In this document: piece by piece, positions 19,478-27,745 of the stretch | Layout of the letters: each line of letters begins with the position of its first letter | How positions within the stretch are numbered: position 1 is the stretch's first letter | Assembly: GCF_024347575.1 (NCBI RefSeq) | Contig: NZ_AP025503.1 | Span: 124,001-188,000, forward strand | Direction: 5' to 3' | DNA: 64,000 bases | Source: Vibrio pelagius | Lineage (GTDB): Bacteria; Pseudomonadota; Gammaproteobacteria; Enterobacterales; Vibrionaceae | Made by a program: the position numbers and the translations under genes | Notes under the pieces: model-generated | What the model saw: only the letters and a program-made list of their open reading frames with translations | Databases searched by the model: none | Told to the model about the DNA's origin: nothing

Positions 19478-19773
19478 AGAGCAGATGAGAGGCTCGGGTA
19501 AACGAGATGCGAAACGACTAAGAGCGAGTGCGGGATACATGTAAATGGGATACGAGAAGAGTAGGACAGTACAAAAAACTAAAGCAGACTCGAAATACGA
19601 AAAGTTGAGTGCTGAAAAGCTTTTGCTCTTCGTATCACGGCACTCGTATCTCTCATCTGCTTTATCTATTGCGATTCGAAAAAACTAAAAGCAGATGTGG
19701 AAATAAGATGGTGAGTCACGACGTTTTTTGCTCTTCGTATCTCGCCATTTCGAATCCCTCATCTGCTTTTGGA
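19478..19773. repeat. Two long imperfect palindromes, AGCAGATGAG family
   Basis: The gap between spoT and recG holds two inverted-repeat units. The first opens near 19480 with AGCAGATGAGAG and closes near 19665 with CTCTCATCTGCTTT. The second runs from about 19685 to 19771, opening AAAAGCAGATG and closing CATCTGCTTTT. Inside are repeated phrases such as CTCTTCGTATC. The same family occurs at the right end of the window. No coding potential is evident. Confidence 0.75.
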
Positions 19774-21897
19774 TCAGTTCTTGCGACGTCTTACCTTCAA
19801 CGCGTGTGGCATAACACGCAACTTCTTCATAATACTTGCAAGATGCACACGATCTTTGGTGGTCAGCAAGATGGTCACTGTGTACAAGCGTCCATCACGT
19901 TCTTCAGTCGAGATACCGTGAATGTTGGAGCCTGTTTTCGAGATAACATTGGTTAGCTCGGCCAGTGCGCCTTGGTGGTTCTGAAGATCGACTTGAAGCT
20001 CAGCAGTGAACTCTTGGTCGTAATCGTTCGACCACTCTACTGCCATGTATTTGTCTGGCTCTTTTTGGTAACCACGAACGTTCGGACACGTTTCGCGGTG
20101 AACCACAAGGCCACGACCAGGAGATACATGGGCAATGATGTGATCATCTGGGATCGGGTGACAACAGTTTGCAAATGTCAGCAATAGACCTTCAGCGCCA
20201 CGGATAGGCAGCTTCTTCTTCGGTGCATCGCTGTCGTTGTTCACTTCTGTCAGTTCGTCTGCATCACCCAGTAGACGACGGGCAATCACGATACTCATCA
20301 GCTCACCCAGACCAATCGAAGCCAATAGATCTTCAACCGACTCTAAGCGCAGATCAGACAGAACGTGGTCGACATTCTCTTGGGCAATATCGCCAATCGA
20401 ATGTTCACCCAGTGCGTGGTTAAGTAGGCGACGACCTAAGGTTACCGACTCTTCACGGCGCATGGTTTTAAGAACCTGACGAATCTTAGTTCGAGCACGA
20501 GAAGTCACCACATAGTTAAGCCATGCTGCATTTGGACGTGCGCCCGGTGCGCTGATGATTTCGATCGTCTGACCGTTCTTCAAGGCTTTGCTTAGCGGGT
20601 AAGGGTTCATGTCGACACGAGCGCCAACACACATGTTGCCAACGTCAGTATGTACTGCGTAGGCGAAGTCCACCGCTGTTGCGCCTGCTGGCAGCTCAAC
20701 GATACGACCTTTCGGTGTGAAGACGAAAATTTCATCTGGGAACAGGTCAGACTTAACGTTCTCGATGAATTCGAACGAGTTACCGGCGCTTTGTTGCAGC
20801 TCAAGTAGGCTCTGCATCCAACGCTGAGCTTTCACTTGCGCGGTCGTGCCATTGCTACGAGTACCATTGCCTTTGTAAGACCAGTGCGCCGCGACACCTT
20901 TGTCTGCCATTTGATCCATATCTTCAGTACGGATCTGAACTTCAACTGGCACCCCGTGAGGGCCGATCATTGATGTATGCAGAGATTGGTAGCCGTTGGC
21001 TTTTGGTACCGCAATGTAATCTTTCATGCGACCAGGGCGAGGCTTGTATAGGCTGTGTGCCTGACCAAGGACACGATAGCAAGTGTCTGGCGTATCCACT
21101 ACGACGCGGAATGCGTAGATATCCATAATGGTGTGAAAGCGCTGCTCTTTGGTTTTCATCTTGTTATAGATGGAGAACAGGTTCTTTTCACGACCCAGTA
21201 CGCGAGCAGGCAACCCGACTTCTTCAAGACGGCCTTCAATTTCGCTATGGATACGTTGAATCATCTCCTTACGGTTACCACGCGCAGCTTTCACTACATT
21301 TTTCAGTACGCGATAACGGTTAGGGTAGAGGGCTTCGAAGCCCAACTCTTCGAGTTCGGTCTTGATGTTATGAATACCAAGACGGTGAGCAAGTGGAGAG
21401 TAGATTTCTAGGGTTTCACGAGCAATACGACGCTTTTTGTCAGGACGAAGAGCCCCAAGGGTACGCATGTTGTGAGTACGGTCAGCTAATTTGATCAAGA
21501 TAACGCGGATGTCTTGCACCATGGCGAGAACCATTTTACGGAAGTTCTCTGCTTGCGCTTCTTTGCGATCACGAAATTTAAGCTTATCCAGCTTAGATAC
21601 ACCATCTACCAATTCAGCAACGGTATTGCCAAATTTTTCCTCTAGATCTTCTTTAGTGACATCACAGTCTTCAATCACATCGTGAAGTAGAGCAGCTTGC
21701 AGAGTTTCGATATCCAGACGCATTTCGGCCAAGATTCTTGAAACAGCTACAGGGTGGATAATGTATGGTTCACCGCTTGAGCGGGTTTGCCCTTCATGGG
21801 CGTCTCTCGCTACCACATAAGATTGACGCAGAGCCTCAATTTGAGGCTCTGTTAGGTATTCTTGGGCAACGTCTTTGAGGCTATCGAATAGATACAA
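19774..21897 (-). CDS. spoT: Bifunctional (p)ppGpp synthetase/hydrolase SpoT
   Basis: SpoT (707 residues) makes and degrades the alarmone (p)ppGpp. The N-terminal HD hydrolase domain keeps its signature (SGEPYIIHPVAV, LLHDVIEDC). The synthetase domain follows (PGRMKDYIAVPKANGYQSLH), then the TGS domain near 385-445 (VFTPKGRIVELPAGATAVDF). A zinc-finger-like region with CCHPIPDD and a C-terminal ACT domain complete it. An intact HD site separates it from RelA. It follows rpoZ in the same direction after 39 bases. Confidence 0.96.
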   Translation of the reverse strand: MYLFDSLKDVAQEYLTEPQIEALRQSYVVARDAHEGQTRSSGEPYIIHPVAVSRILAEMRLDIETLQAALLHDVIEDCDVTKEDLEEKFGNTVAELVDGVSKLDKLKFRDRKEAQAENFRKMVLAMVQDIRVILIKLADRTHNMRTLGALRPDKKRRIARETLEIYSPLAHRLGIHNIKTELEELGFEALYPNRYRVLKNVVKAARGNRKEMIQRIHSEIEGRLEEVGLPARVLGREKNLFSIYNKMKTKEQRFHTIMDIYAFRVVVDTPDTCYRVLGQAHSLYKPRPGRMKDYIAVPKANGYQSLHTSMIGPHGVPVEVQIRTEDMDQMADKGVAAHWSYKGNGTRSNGTTAQVKAQRWMQSLLELQQSAGNSFEFIENVKSDLFPDEIFVFTPKGRIVELPAGATAVDFAYAVHTDVGNMCVGARVDMNPYPLSKALKNGQTIEIISAPGARPNAAWLNYVVTSRARTKIRQVLKTMRREESVTLGRRLLNHALGEHSIGDIAQENVDHVLSDLRLESVEDLLASIGLGELMSIVIARRLLGDADELTEVNNDSDAPKKKLPIRGAEGLLLTFANCCHPIPDDHIIAHVSPGRGLVVHRETCPNVRGYQKEPDKYMAVEWSNDYDQEFTAELQVDLQNHQGALAELTNVISKTGSNIHGISTEERDGRLYTVTILLTTKDRVHLASIMKKLRVMPHALKVRRRKN

Positions 21898-21936
21898 ATT
21901 AAAGGCCCGGAAGGTTAATTAGTTCAAATGCCGCTA

Positions 21937-22209
21937 TTAACGAGAGTGAGCGATACTGCTTACTGCTGCAAGCTCAGCTGCTTCTTGCTCTTGTTGCTCT
22001 TGACGCTCACGAGCATCTAGTACGTCTTTAGTGATAAGACCTTCTTCGATTTCACGAAGTGCGATAACCGTTGGCTTATCGTTTTCTTCAGGCACTAGTG
22101 AATCTTTACCGCCAGTTTGCATTTGACGAGCGCGGCGAGCCGCAATAAGAACTAGGTCGAAACGGTTGCCAACTTTTTCAACAGCGTCTTGAACAGTTAC
22201 GCGTGCCAT
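21937..22209 (-). CDS. rpoZ: RNA polymerase omega subunit
   Basis: Omega (90 residues) binds the beta' C-terminus and helps RNA polymerase assembly. The conserved core [27 protein letters not shown] and [12 protein letters not shown] are all present. The C-terminus is Glu/Gln/Ala-rich. It sits between gmk and spoT, the conserved gmk-rpoZ-spoT order. Confidence 0.96.
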   Translation of the reverse strand: MARVTVQDAVEKVGNRFDLVLIAARRARQMQTGGKDSLVPEENDKPTVIALREIEEGLITKDVLDARERQEQQEQEAAELAAVSSIAHSR

Positions 22210-22325
22210 GAGGACTCCAAATAGTTAACTAATAAATTTTGAATGACGAGAAAGTATACAAGTTTAACTAGAGACTTTCTAGATCACCGTATACTTATCT
22301 CAATGGAAAATCTAGCCTTGCTAGT

Positions 22326-22949
22326 TTAATCCGCCAGTAGAGCAGTAAGCATGCCGCTGTATTTTGCTGCTTGCTTATCTTCTTTTAAGCGCTCCGCACG
22401 GATGATGGCTCTGAAGTCCATAAGGGCTGCATCAAAGTCATCATTCACGATCACATAGTCATACTCATTATAATGAGAGATTTCTGACTTCGCTTCGCTC
22501 ATGCGTTTCGCAATAACTTCTGCGCTATCTTGACCGCGAACGTTCAGGCGACGCTCCAACTCACCGTTTGATGGTGGCAGAATGAAGACACTCTTCGCTT
22601 GAGGCATCTGTTCACGGATCTGACGAGCACCTTGCCAGTCGATATCTAGGAACACATCGATACCGCGCTCTAGGTTCTCTTCAATCCATACGCGAGAAGT
22701 ACCGTAGTAGTTACCAAACACTTCTGCATACTCTAAGAACTCACCTTTAGCGATAAGATCTTCGAAGTGGTGCTTTTCAACGAAGTGGTAGTGAACACCA
22801 TTCTCTTCACCAGGGCGCATACCGCGAGTGGTGTGTGAAACAGATACCTTCATTGCGTAGGTTGGATTGGTTTCTAGCATTGCTGAGATCAAGCTCGATT
22901 TACCTGCGCCACTAGGTGCAGATACGATGTAAAGAGTACCTTTGCCCAT
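22326..22949 (-). CDS. gmk: Guanylate kinase
   Basis: Gmk (207 residues) phosphorylates GMP to GDP with ATP. The P-loop [11 protein letters not shown], the GMP-binding stretch [11 protein letters not shown] and VHYHFVE, and [10 protein letters not shown] are visible. The length is standard. It leads the gmk-rpoZ-spoT series and is divergent from the purine permease gene, with a 461-base region between them. Confidence 0.96.
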   Translation of the reverse strand: MGKGTLYIVSAPSGAGKSSLISAMLETNPTYAMKVSVSHTTRGMRPGEENGVHYHFVEKHHFEDLIAKGEFLEYAEVFGNYYGTSRVWIEENLERGIDVFLDIDWQGARQIREQMPQAKSVFILPPSNGELERRLNVRGQDSAEVIAKRMSEAKSEISHYNEYDYVIVNDDFDAALMDFRAIIRAERLKEDKQAAKYSGMLTALLAD

Positions 22950-23272
22950 CTGTATGTTTCCACTGTTGGTTGGATTGAGTGAAAGTGTTGCCCTTCACTG
23001 TAAAAGATAGCACTAACCGAACTCTTGCTCACCTTTGCTGTGTACAGCGTACACATAATGTGGTGAAAATTAGGTCAGAAAAATGGAGGCGAAGAGTAGC
23101 ATATTTCAATGATTCAGAACAACTGGCTTGATCGTTATTTATTGGCAAATGATCCTCTCAAGTATCGCTGTCGAAATGTAATCACTGACCAGCGACACTT
23201 TTTTATGTGATCTGGGCAAAATTTGTTGAAGTTTTAATCCCAATCCTTACAATCCGCGCAAACGATTAAATG
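22950..23272. promoter_or_regulatory. Upstream part of the gmk/permease divergent region
   Basis: This stretch should carry the promoters of gmk (leftward) and of the riboswitch-permease unit (rightward). I see no further gene. An A/T-rich segment around 23170-23265 is the likely permease promoter, but no single -35/-10 pair stands out. Confidence 0.4.
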
Positions 23273-23347
23273 CTGTATATGTTTGATGAAATGGGTCAAA
23301 TGTTTCTACTACCGAGCCTATCTTGGTAACTACAGTTTTTAGTGTAG
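23273..23347 (+). promoter_or_regulatory. Purine riboswitch, guanine class
   Basis: The aptamer pattern is complete. P1 is CTGTA (23273-23277) with TACAG (23331-23335). J1/2 is TAT. P2 is GTTTGAT with GTCAAAT around the 7-base loop GAAATGG. J2/3 is the diagnostic GTTTCTAC. P3 is TACCGA with TTGGTA around the 7-base loop GCCTATC, and J3/1 is AC. The C just before P1' corresponds to C74, which selects guanine or hypoxanthine. A competing hairpin CTACA/TGTAG (23330-23334 with 23343-23347) would use the 3' strand of P1. The downstream gene is a purine permease, which fits. Confidence 0.88.
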
Positions 23348-23410
23348 AGACCGCTCTATTCTCACAGCATTTGAATCTCCAAATTCTTAATTTATTGCAA
23401 AGGTTTTGTT

Positions 23411-24784
23411 GTGAGTACCGATTCCACCCTTAAGGCCCAAAACGCCTCATCTGGTTCGCTGGATTCCCTGTTTAAGATTTCTGAAAGAAAAACCACCATT
23501 AGCACTGAGCTATACGCAGGTTTTATTACTTTCTTGGCGATGAGCTACATCCTTGCGGTGAACCCTGCCATTTTGGGTGGCATTCCAGGTATGGATAAAG
23601 GCGCGGTATTTACTGCAACTGCTTTGGCGGCGGCTATCTCAACCCTAATCATGGGGATTTGGGGGAACTATCCGGTAATGCTAGCACCGGGTATGAGCAT
23701 GAACGGCTTCTTTAAAGGCCTTCTACTAAGCGGCTCGGTGGCGGTGCTGTGGAATGAAGCGCTATTTGGTATTTTCCTATCGGGCATTTTGTATCTTGCG
23801 TTCTCTCTGACCAATATTCGTAAGTCGATGATTGAGTCGATTCCAGAAGATCTGAAGTTGGCGATCACGGTGTCGCTTGGCCTGTTTATCGCGTTCTTAG
23901 GTCTTAAAAATGCGGGCATTATCGTTTCCAACCCATTTGTATTGGTCGGTTTAGGTGATATCTCAGACCCACAAGTGATCATCGCTTATGTGAGTATCTT
24001 TATTGCGCTTGGCTGTATGGTTCGTGATATCAAACTAGCGACGTTTATTTCTTTTGTATCGGCAATTGCGCTGACGATTATCGCGGATTTGTTGATGGGT
24101 ACGTCGAATGCGCCAATCCCAGAGCAGCTAGTCGCGATGCCACCGAACATGGCGGGCAGCTTCGGTGCGATCTTTGATTTTTCAGCCTTTACCACAGAGA
24201 AGATGTTTGATCTGCTGTTCATCGTTCTTATCTTCTTGATTGTCGATTTCTTTGATGGCTTGAGCACCATTGTTGGTGTTGGTCGTGATGCGGGCATCAT
24301 AGATAAAGACGGTAAAGTGCCAAACGCGAAATCGGCACTGGTTGCTGATGCTGGTGGTACTGTGATTGGCTCAGTTCTGGGCACCACTTCGATTACGGCG
24401 TTCTCTGAGTCGGGCATCGCATCTTCTCAAGGTGCGAAAACCGGTTTAGCAGCAGTGATGGTTGCAGGTCTGTTCCTGATTTCACTATTCCTATACCCAA
24501 TCTTCTCTATCTTCTCAGCCGCTATGGTTGCGCCAGCGATGGTCGTTGTCGGCATCTACATGGTCGGCCGTCTTGGTCAAATTAACTGGGAAAAGAAAGA
24601 GTCACGTATTGCGGCGTTCTTCACCATCATGTTTACCGTGCTGAGCTTCTCTCCTGCAAACGGTATGGCGATGGGCTTTATCAGCTACGCATTCACTATG
24701 GTTGTCGCGGGCAAAGGCAAAGAGGTGCACCCACTGATTTATGGACTGTCGGTTGTGTTCCTTGTGTACCTACTGCTTCTGTAG
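23411..24784 (+). CDS. NCS2-family purine permease
   Basis: The product (457 residues) is a multi-pass inner-membrane transporter of the AzgA-like branch of the NCS2 family, which imports adenine, guanine or hypoxanthine with protons. Visible family motifs are TFLAMSYILAVNPAIL, GNYPVMLAPGMSMNGFF and FFDGLSTIVGVGRDAG. The TSITAFSESGIASSQGAKTG stretch carries conserved substrate-site residues. The start is GTG preceded by AAAGG. The guanine-class riboswitch about 75 bases upstream suggests that it imports guanine or hypoxanthine and is shut off when these are plentiful. Confidence 0.9.
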   Translation: MSTDSTLKAQNASSGSLDSLFKISERKTTISTELYAGFITFLAMSYILAVNPAILGGIPGMDKGAVFTATALAAAISTLIMGIWGNYPVMLAPGMSMNGFFKGLLLSGSVAVLWNEALFGIFLSGILYLAFSLTNIRKSMIESIPEDLKLAITVSLGLFIAFLGLKNAGIIVSNPFVLVGLGDISDPQVIIAYVSIFIALGCMVRDIKLATFISFVSAIALTIIADLLMGTSNAPIPEQLVAMPPNMAGSFGAIFDFSAFTTEKMFDLLFIVLIFLIVDFFDGLSTIVGVGRDAGIIDKDGKVPNAKSALVADAGGTVIGSVLGTTSITAFSESGIASSQGAKTGLAAVMVAGLFLISLFLYPIFSIFSAAMVAPAMVVVGIYMVGRLGQINWEKKESRIAAFFTIMFTVLSFSPANGMAMGFISYAFTMVVAGKGKEVHPLIYGLSVVFLVYLLLL

Positions 24785-24961
24785 TCGATATTGATATTTT
24801 GATAGTGGCTCTGCATTGTGCGGGGCCATTTTTTTTTGCGTGTTGGATAACGATGTACATCGCTGTCGTGCTCTACGCCTAAAGTTGGTTACAACAGATA
24901 GCGCGACCTGGACAGAGGCATGCTATTGTACTGACAGGTTTAATTAGAAATTAGAGTGTTT

Positions 24962-25387
24962 ATGCCTTCTCATTTACCAAAAGGTTTTAGTCAACCTTTC
25001 TTGAAGATATTCCATATCCTTGAAGCTGTACTGTTGGTGGCCATTACGTTGGCGACCTTGTTTGCAATGGTCGAAGAGTTCATGCATGTGTTTGCTGAAA
25101 AGCGCGTTCTCTTGACTGACATCCTGCTGATGTTTATCTATCTCGAAGTGCTGGCGATGGTGCAGCAATTTGTGGTCAACGGTAAGATTCCTGTTCGATA
25201 CCCTATCTATATCGCCATGATGGCAATTGCCCGTTATATTACGCTGGGTATGAAAGAGTTGGATGCGGTGTTGGTGGTGTGGCTGGCGGTGGCAGCATTT
25301 ATACTTGCGGCTGCGACACTACTGATTCGAGTAGGGCACCATTATTGGCCATATGTCGACCGACGTACGCAAGAGCCTGATGAGTAA
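24962..25387 (+). CDS. psiE: PsiE family protein (phosphate-starvation-inducible)
   Basis: PsiE proteins are small inner-membrane proteins of unknown biochemical role, induced by phosphate starvation in enteric bacteria. The 141 residues contain about four membrane helices (ILEAVLLVAITLATLFAMV, LLTDILLMFIYLEVLAMV, YIAMMAIARYITLGM, VVWLAVAAFILAAATLLIRV). The LMFIYLEVLAM and IPVRYPIYIAMMAIAR stretches are typical. An alternative GTG start lies two codons earlier. No pho box was recognised upstream. Confidence 0.88.
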   Translation: MPSHLPKGFSQPFLKIFHILEAVLLVAITLATLFAMVEEFMHVFAEKRVLLTDILLMFIYLEVLAMVQQFVVNGKIPVRYPIYIAMMAIARYITLGMKELDAVLVVWLAVAAFILAAATLLIRVGHHYWPYVDRRTQEPDE

Positions 25388-25411
25388 TAGCGAACGAAAA
25401 TAGGCACATAC

Positions 25412-25442
25412 TGAAAAGGGCGACATTGAGTCGCCCTTTTTA
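25412..25442. terminator. Bidirectional terminator between psiE and the OMP gene
   Basis: A perfect 11-bp stem AAAAGGGCGAC/GTCGCCCTTTT (25414-25424 with 25430-25440) with a 5-base loop lies between the two convergent genes. Confidence 0.9.
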
Positions 25443-25483
25443 TAAATCAACGAACGGTTTCTAATTCAACGAAATGTTGACTC

Positions 25484-26050
25484 TTAGAACTTGTAGGTTG
25501 CACCAGCGTAGAAGCTACCAAGCTGAACAGTCACATCATTGTAGTACTGAGTACCCATATCTACATTGAACGTGTCCACTTCGTAAGCAACGCGGAAGTT
25601 TAAATTCTCAAGACTTGCCGGAGTATATTCAACACCTGCACCTAGGCGCAGTGCTGTCTCATCATCGCTACCATAGCCATTAGTATCAAATGAAAGGTGA
25701 GTCAGACCAACAGTACCAAATGGGCGCCAGCCGTTATCAAACGTGTAGCCAAGGTTTGCTGCAATCGAAATGCCTGTAGGTTCGATAGCACCAGAAAAGC
25801 CTGGTGCAGTTACGTCACTGTATTTTGTGTATTGCGCTTCAACACCCACGATGCGGTTAAACTGGTAACCACCAATCAGTTTAAAAGTAGAGTCGTTAGT
25901 CTCTAACGTAGAAAATGCAGCATCATCATCATAAGTTGTAGTACCGAAACCACCACCTAAATAAAAACCAGACACGTCTTTTTCTACGGCTTGCTCTTGA
26001 GCACCTGCAAAGGCAGAAAATGCTGCTAAAAGGATCACTGCTTTTTTCAT
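25484..26050 (-). CDS. Small outer-membrane beta-barrel protein
   Basis: The product (188 residues) starts with a signal peptide (MKKAVILLAAFSAFAGA). It continues as alternating strands with aromatic girdles (GFYLGGGFGTTTYDDD, FKLIGGYQFNRIVGVEAQYT) and ends in FYAGATYKF, with a terminal Phe as expected for Bam-dependent insertion. It belongs to the OmpA-transmembrane/Omp_b-brl type of eight-stranded barrels. The ATG at 26050 has AAAGAGA upstream and fits the signal peptide, while a longer frame to 26089 does not. It is divergent from a ToxR-like regulator, which may control it (inference). Confidence 0.85.
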   Translation of the reverse strand: MKKAVILLAAFSAFAGAQEQAVEKDVSGFYLGGGFGTTTYDDDAAFSTLETNDSTFKLIGGYQFNRIVGVEAQYTKYSDVTAPGFSGAIEPTGISIAANLGYTFDNGWRPFGTVGLTHLSFDTNGYGSDDETALRLGAGVEYTPASLENLNFRVAYEVDTFNVDMGTQYYNDVTVQLGSFYAGATYKF

Positions 26051-26359
26051 TTTATTAATCTCTTTTTGGAAATAAAAAACAGTGTGCATTATGTGTTCAG
26101 TATCAATATAAAACTAAAGCGGGATTACATTTAAACTTCATGAATTGCAGGGTTTTTATAAATTTCCTCTTTATGTATTTTTATATTTTTGGGGTAAGTT
26201 GTTGATATGGTTGATGGTGTATTTTTCTTGGTTGTCCTCTTTCGATTTTTGGTGGTTTTCAAACCACCTCTTACGTCGCAGAGGCAGTAGTGATATGATC
26301 AAAAGCTCCGCAGTATATTTTTGAGTGATATTTGCTCAACTTCTAGTCACAGTGAGCCT
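26051..26359. promoter_or_regulatory. Divergent promoter region with overlapping inverted repeats
   Basis: This AT-rich region separates the OMP gene from the ToxR-like gene. It holds a perfect palindrome GGTGGTTT/AAACCACC (26251-26258 with 26261-26268). A second, overlapping hairpin is CCTCT/AGAGG (26267-26271 with 26280-26284). Either could be an operator or an RNA leader structure. No gene is seen. Confidence 0.5.
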
Positions 26360-27208
26360 ATGCATAGAGTCTGTTTTTCCAACTTGATACTTGATCCCGC
26401 GACCCGGACACTGTCGAGTGTGGAGGGAGGAAGCATTCAATTGCGACCGCTGCCTTATGATGTATTGAGCTTGTTGTTAGAGAATCGGGGTACCCACGTT
26501 ACCCGTGAATGTCTGTTTGAAAGGTGTTGGGAGGGTGCTCTAGTTACCGACCAAGCGATCACTAATGTCATTTCTGGTTTAAGAAAAAGCTTTGCACAAT
26601 TAGGCGCTACTGATGTCACTATCAGAACAGTGAGTAAGATTGGCTACGTACTTGAAATTCACTGCGCTGAAGAGCCTGTAAAAAAGAAGGTCGAAGAGCG
26701 GACAATTCGCGTCAGCCAAGAGAGCGAGGTTATTCCGGCAACATCAAGCAAAGGCGATGCAACTATCAAAGTTAGCGCGCCTATCAAACACAAAGAGAAC
26801 CGGTATCTGTTGCATGGCGTGATAACAGTGCTTCTGTTTGTTTGCTTGGTGTTTGTTTTGCTAGCGAAACCTTTTATAAGAAAACCAGACTTTCTCCAGC
26901 CAAGTGAGTATCAACACTTCCAAGTTGGCGCAACTGACTTTTATCTTCATGATAGTGCGCATTTGGTCAGCGATGGTCGACTCCTCGCGTATGAGTTAGC
27001 GACACTGTCTTTTCCTACTTGTCATGCGGATGTGTACTTGCGAGTGGCAGAGTCGGCGTATGATGATGGTGTGTATCTGATTAAAGCGTTCGCGTTTGCA
27101 AAAAATGGCAACAAGAACGCCAGTTATGTGAATCACTCAGTGACGGTCGAGCAGATACCAGAGACAGTCGTTAAAGCAATCAAGAAGGCGAGAGCAATAT
27201 GCGGTTAA
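26360..27208 (+). CDS. ToxR-like membrane-bound transcriptional regulator
   Basis: The protein has an N-terminal OmpR/PhoB-type winged helix (LRPLPYDVLSLLLENRGTHV, TDQAITNVISGLRKSF, RTVSKIGYVLEI), a linker, one membrane helix near residues 152-170 (VITVLLFVCLVFVLLAKPF) and a periplasmic domain of about 110 residues. That domain has only two Cys (FPTCHAD and the last but one residue), which could form a disulfide as in ToxR. This is the ToxR/TcpP/VtrA layout. The start is unclear: ATG 26360 just before the winged helix is preferred, while TTG 26321 would add 13 residues. It overlaps the next gene by ten bases. Confidence 0.85.
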   Translation: MHRVCFSNLILDPATRTLSSVEGGSIQLRPLPYDVLSLLLENRGTHVTRECLFERCWEGALVTDQAITNVISGLRKSFAQLGATDVTIRTVSKIGYVLEIHCAEEPVKKKVEERTIRVSQESEVIPATSSKGDATIKVSAPIKHKENRYLLHGVITVLLFVCLVFVLLAKPFIRKPDFLQPSEYQHFQVGATDFYLHDSAHLVSDGRLLAYELATLSFPTCHADVYLRVAESAYDDGVYLIKAFAFAKNGNKNASYVNHSVTVEQIPETVVKAIKKARAICG

Positions 27209-27693
27209 AAACAGTTATCGCTTTCAACATCGTACTCTTTGTCAGTGTTGTCGCGATAGGGCTGTATCAATGGAAATTTGAGCAGCAACAGTTGGCGGGT
27301 ACTCGCTGGGCATGTGTACAGCTCGATGAAGGGTTTGTCACGCAAGGCTATAGCGGTTATCAAGAGATCGCTGATCGCTCTATCTTAGAGTTCACTTCAG
27401 ATAATACGTTGCTGATTTTTCAAAAGGGACACTTCACAACAGAAACATCGGGCCCCCATCCCTATGAAGTCTATTTTGAGGCAGACTACACCGCTGAAAA
27501 TGGCCGATTGTCGGTTGCCTATCATCATATCGATTGGGATTTGAAGCCCGCAGACAGTGGTAGCCTTGTGCGCGACATGGATGCCCTAGTAAGAGCTAAG
27601 ATTGAATTGATGTATAAAGTGAAAGGTGAGCATCTGTTTCTATTCAGCAAAGGGCATGCCGAAGAGAGAAACTACGCCTGTTATAAAAAATAG
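27199..27693 (+). CDS. Small membrane-anchored periplasmic partner of the ToxR-like regulator
   Basis: The product (164 residues) has one N-terminal membrane helix (TVIAFNIVLFVSVVAIGLY) and a periplasmic domain rich in beta-strand patterns. One Cys lies near its start (TRWACVQL) and one near its end (NYACYKK), a layout seen in lipocalin-like small domains. AAGGCGAGAG precedes the ATG, which lies inside the end of the regulator gene. Overlap, size and topology match the second members of ToxR/ToxS, TcpP/TcpH and VtrA/VtrC pairs. Sequence similarity to these is not evident by eye, so the role as a co-sensor is inferred from layout. Confidence 0.7.
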   Translation: MRLKTVIAFNIVLFVSVVAIGLYQWKFEQQQLAGTRWACVQLDEGFVTQGYSGYQEIADRSILEFTSDNTLLIFQKGHFTTETSGPHPYEVYFEADYTAENGRLSVAYHHIDWDLKPADSGSLVRDMDALVRAKIELMYKVKGEHLFLFSKGHAEERNYACYKK

Positions 27694-27745
27694 CCCCTGA
27701 GAGCAGGAGCTATTGTCGAATCAGGTTAGGTGGAAGCCTAATAGG

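Noticed and set aside
19609..19956. 115-residue plus-strand frame across the spoT 3' end
   Set aside because: It runs through palindromic repeats and antisense to spoT.
20237..20479. Overlapping plus-strand frames inside spoT
   Set aside because: They are antisense shadows in a conserved gene and are rich in Ser/Arg as expected from reversed codons.
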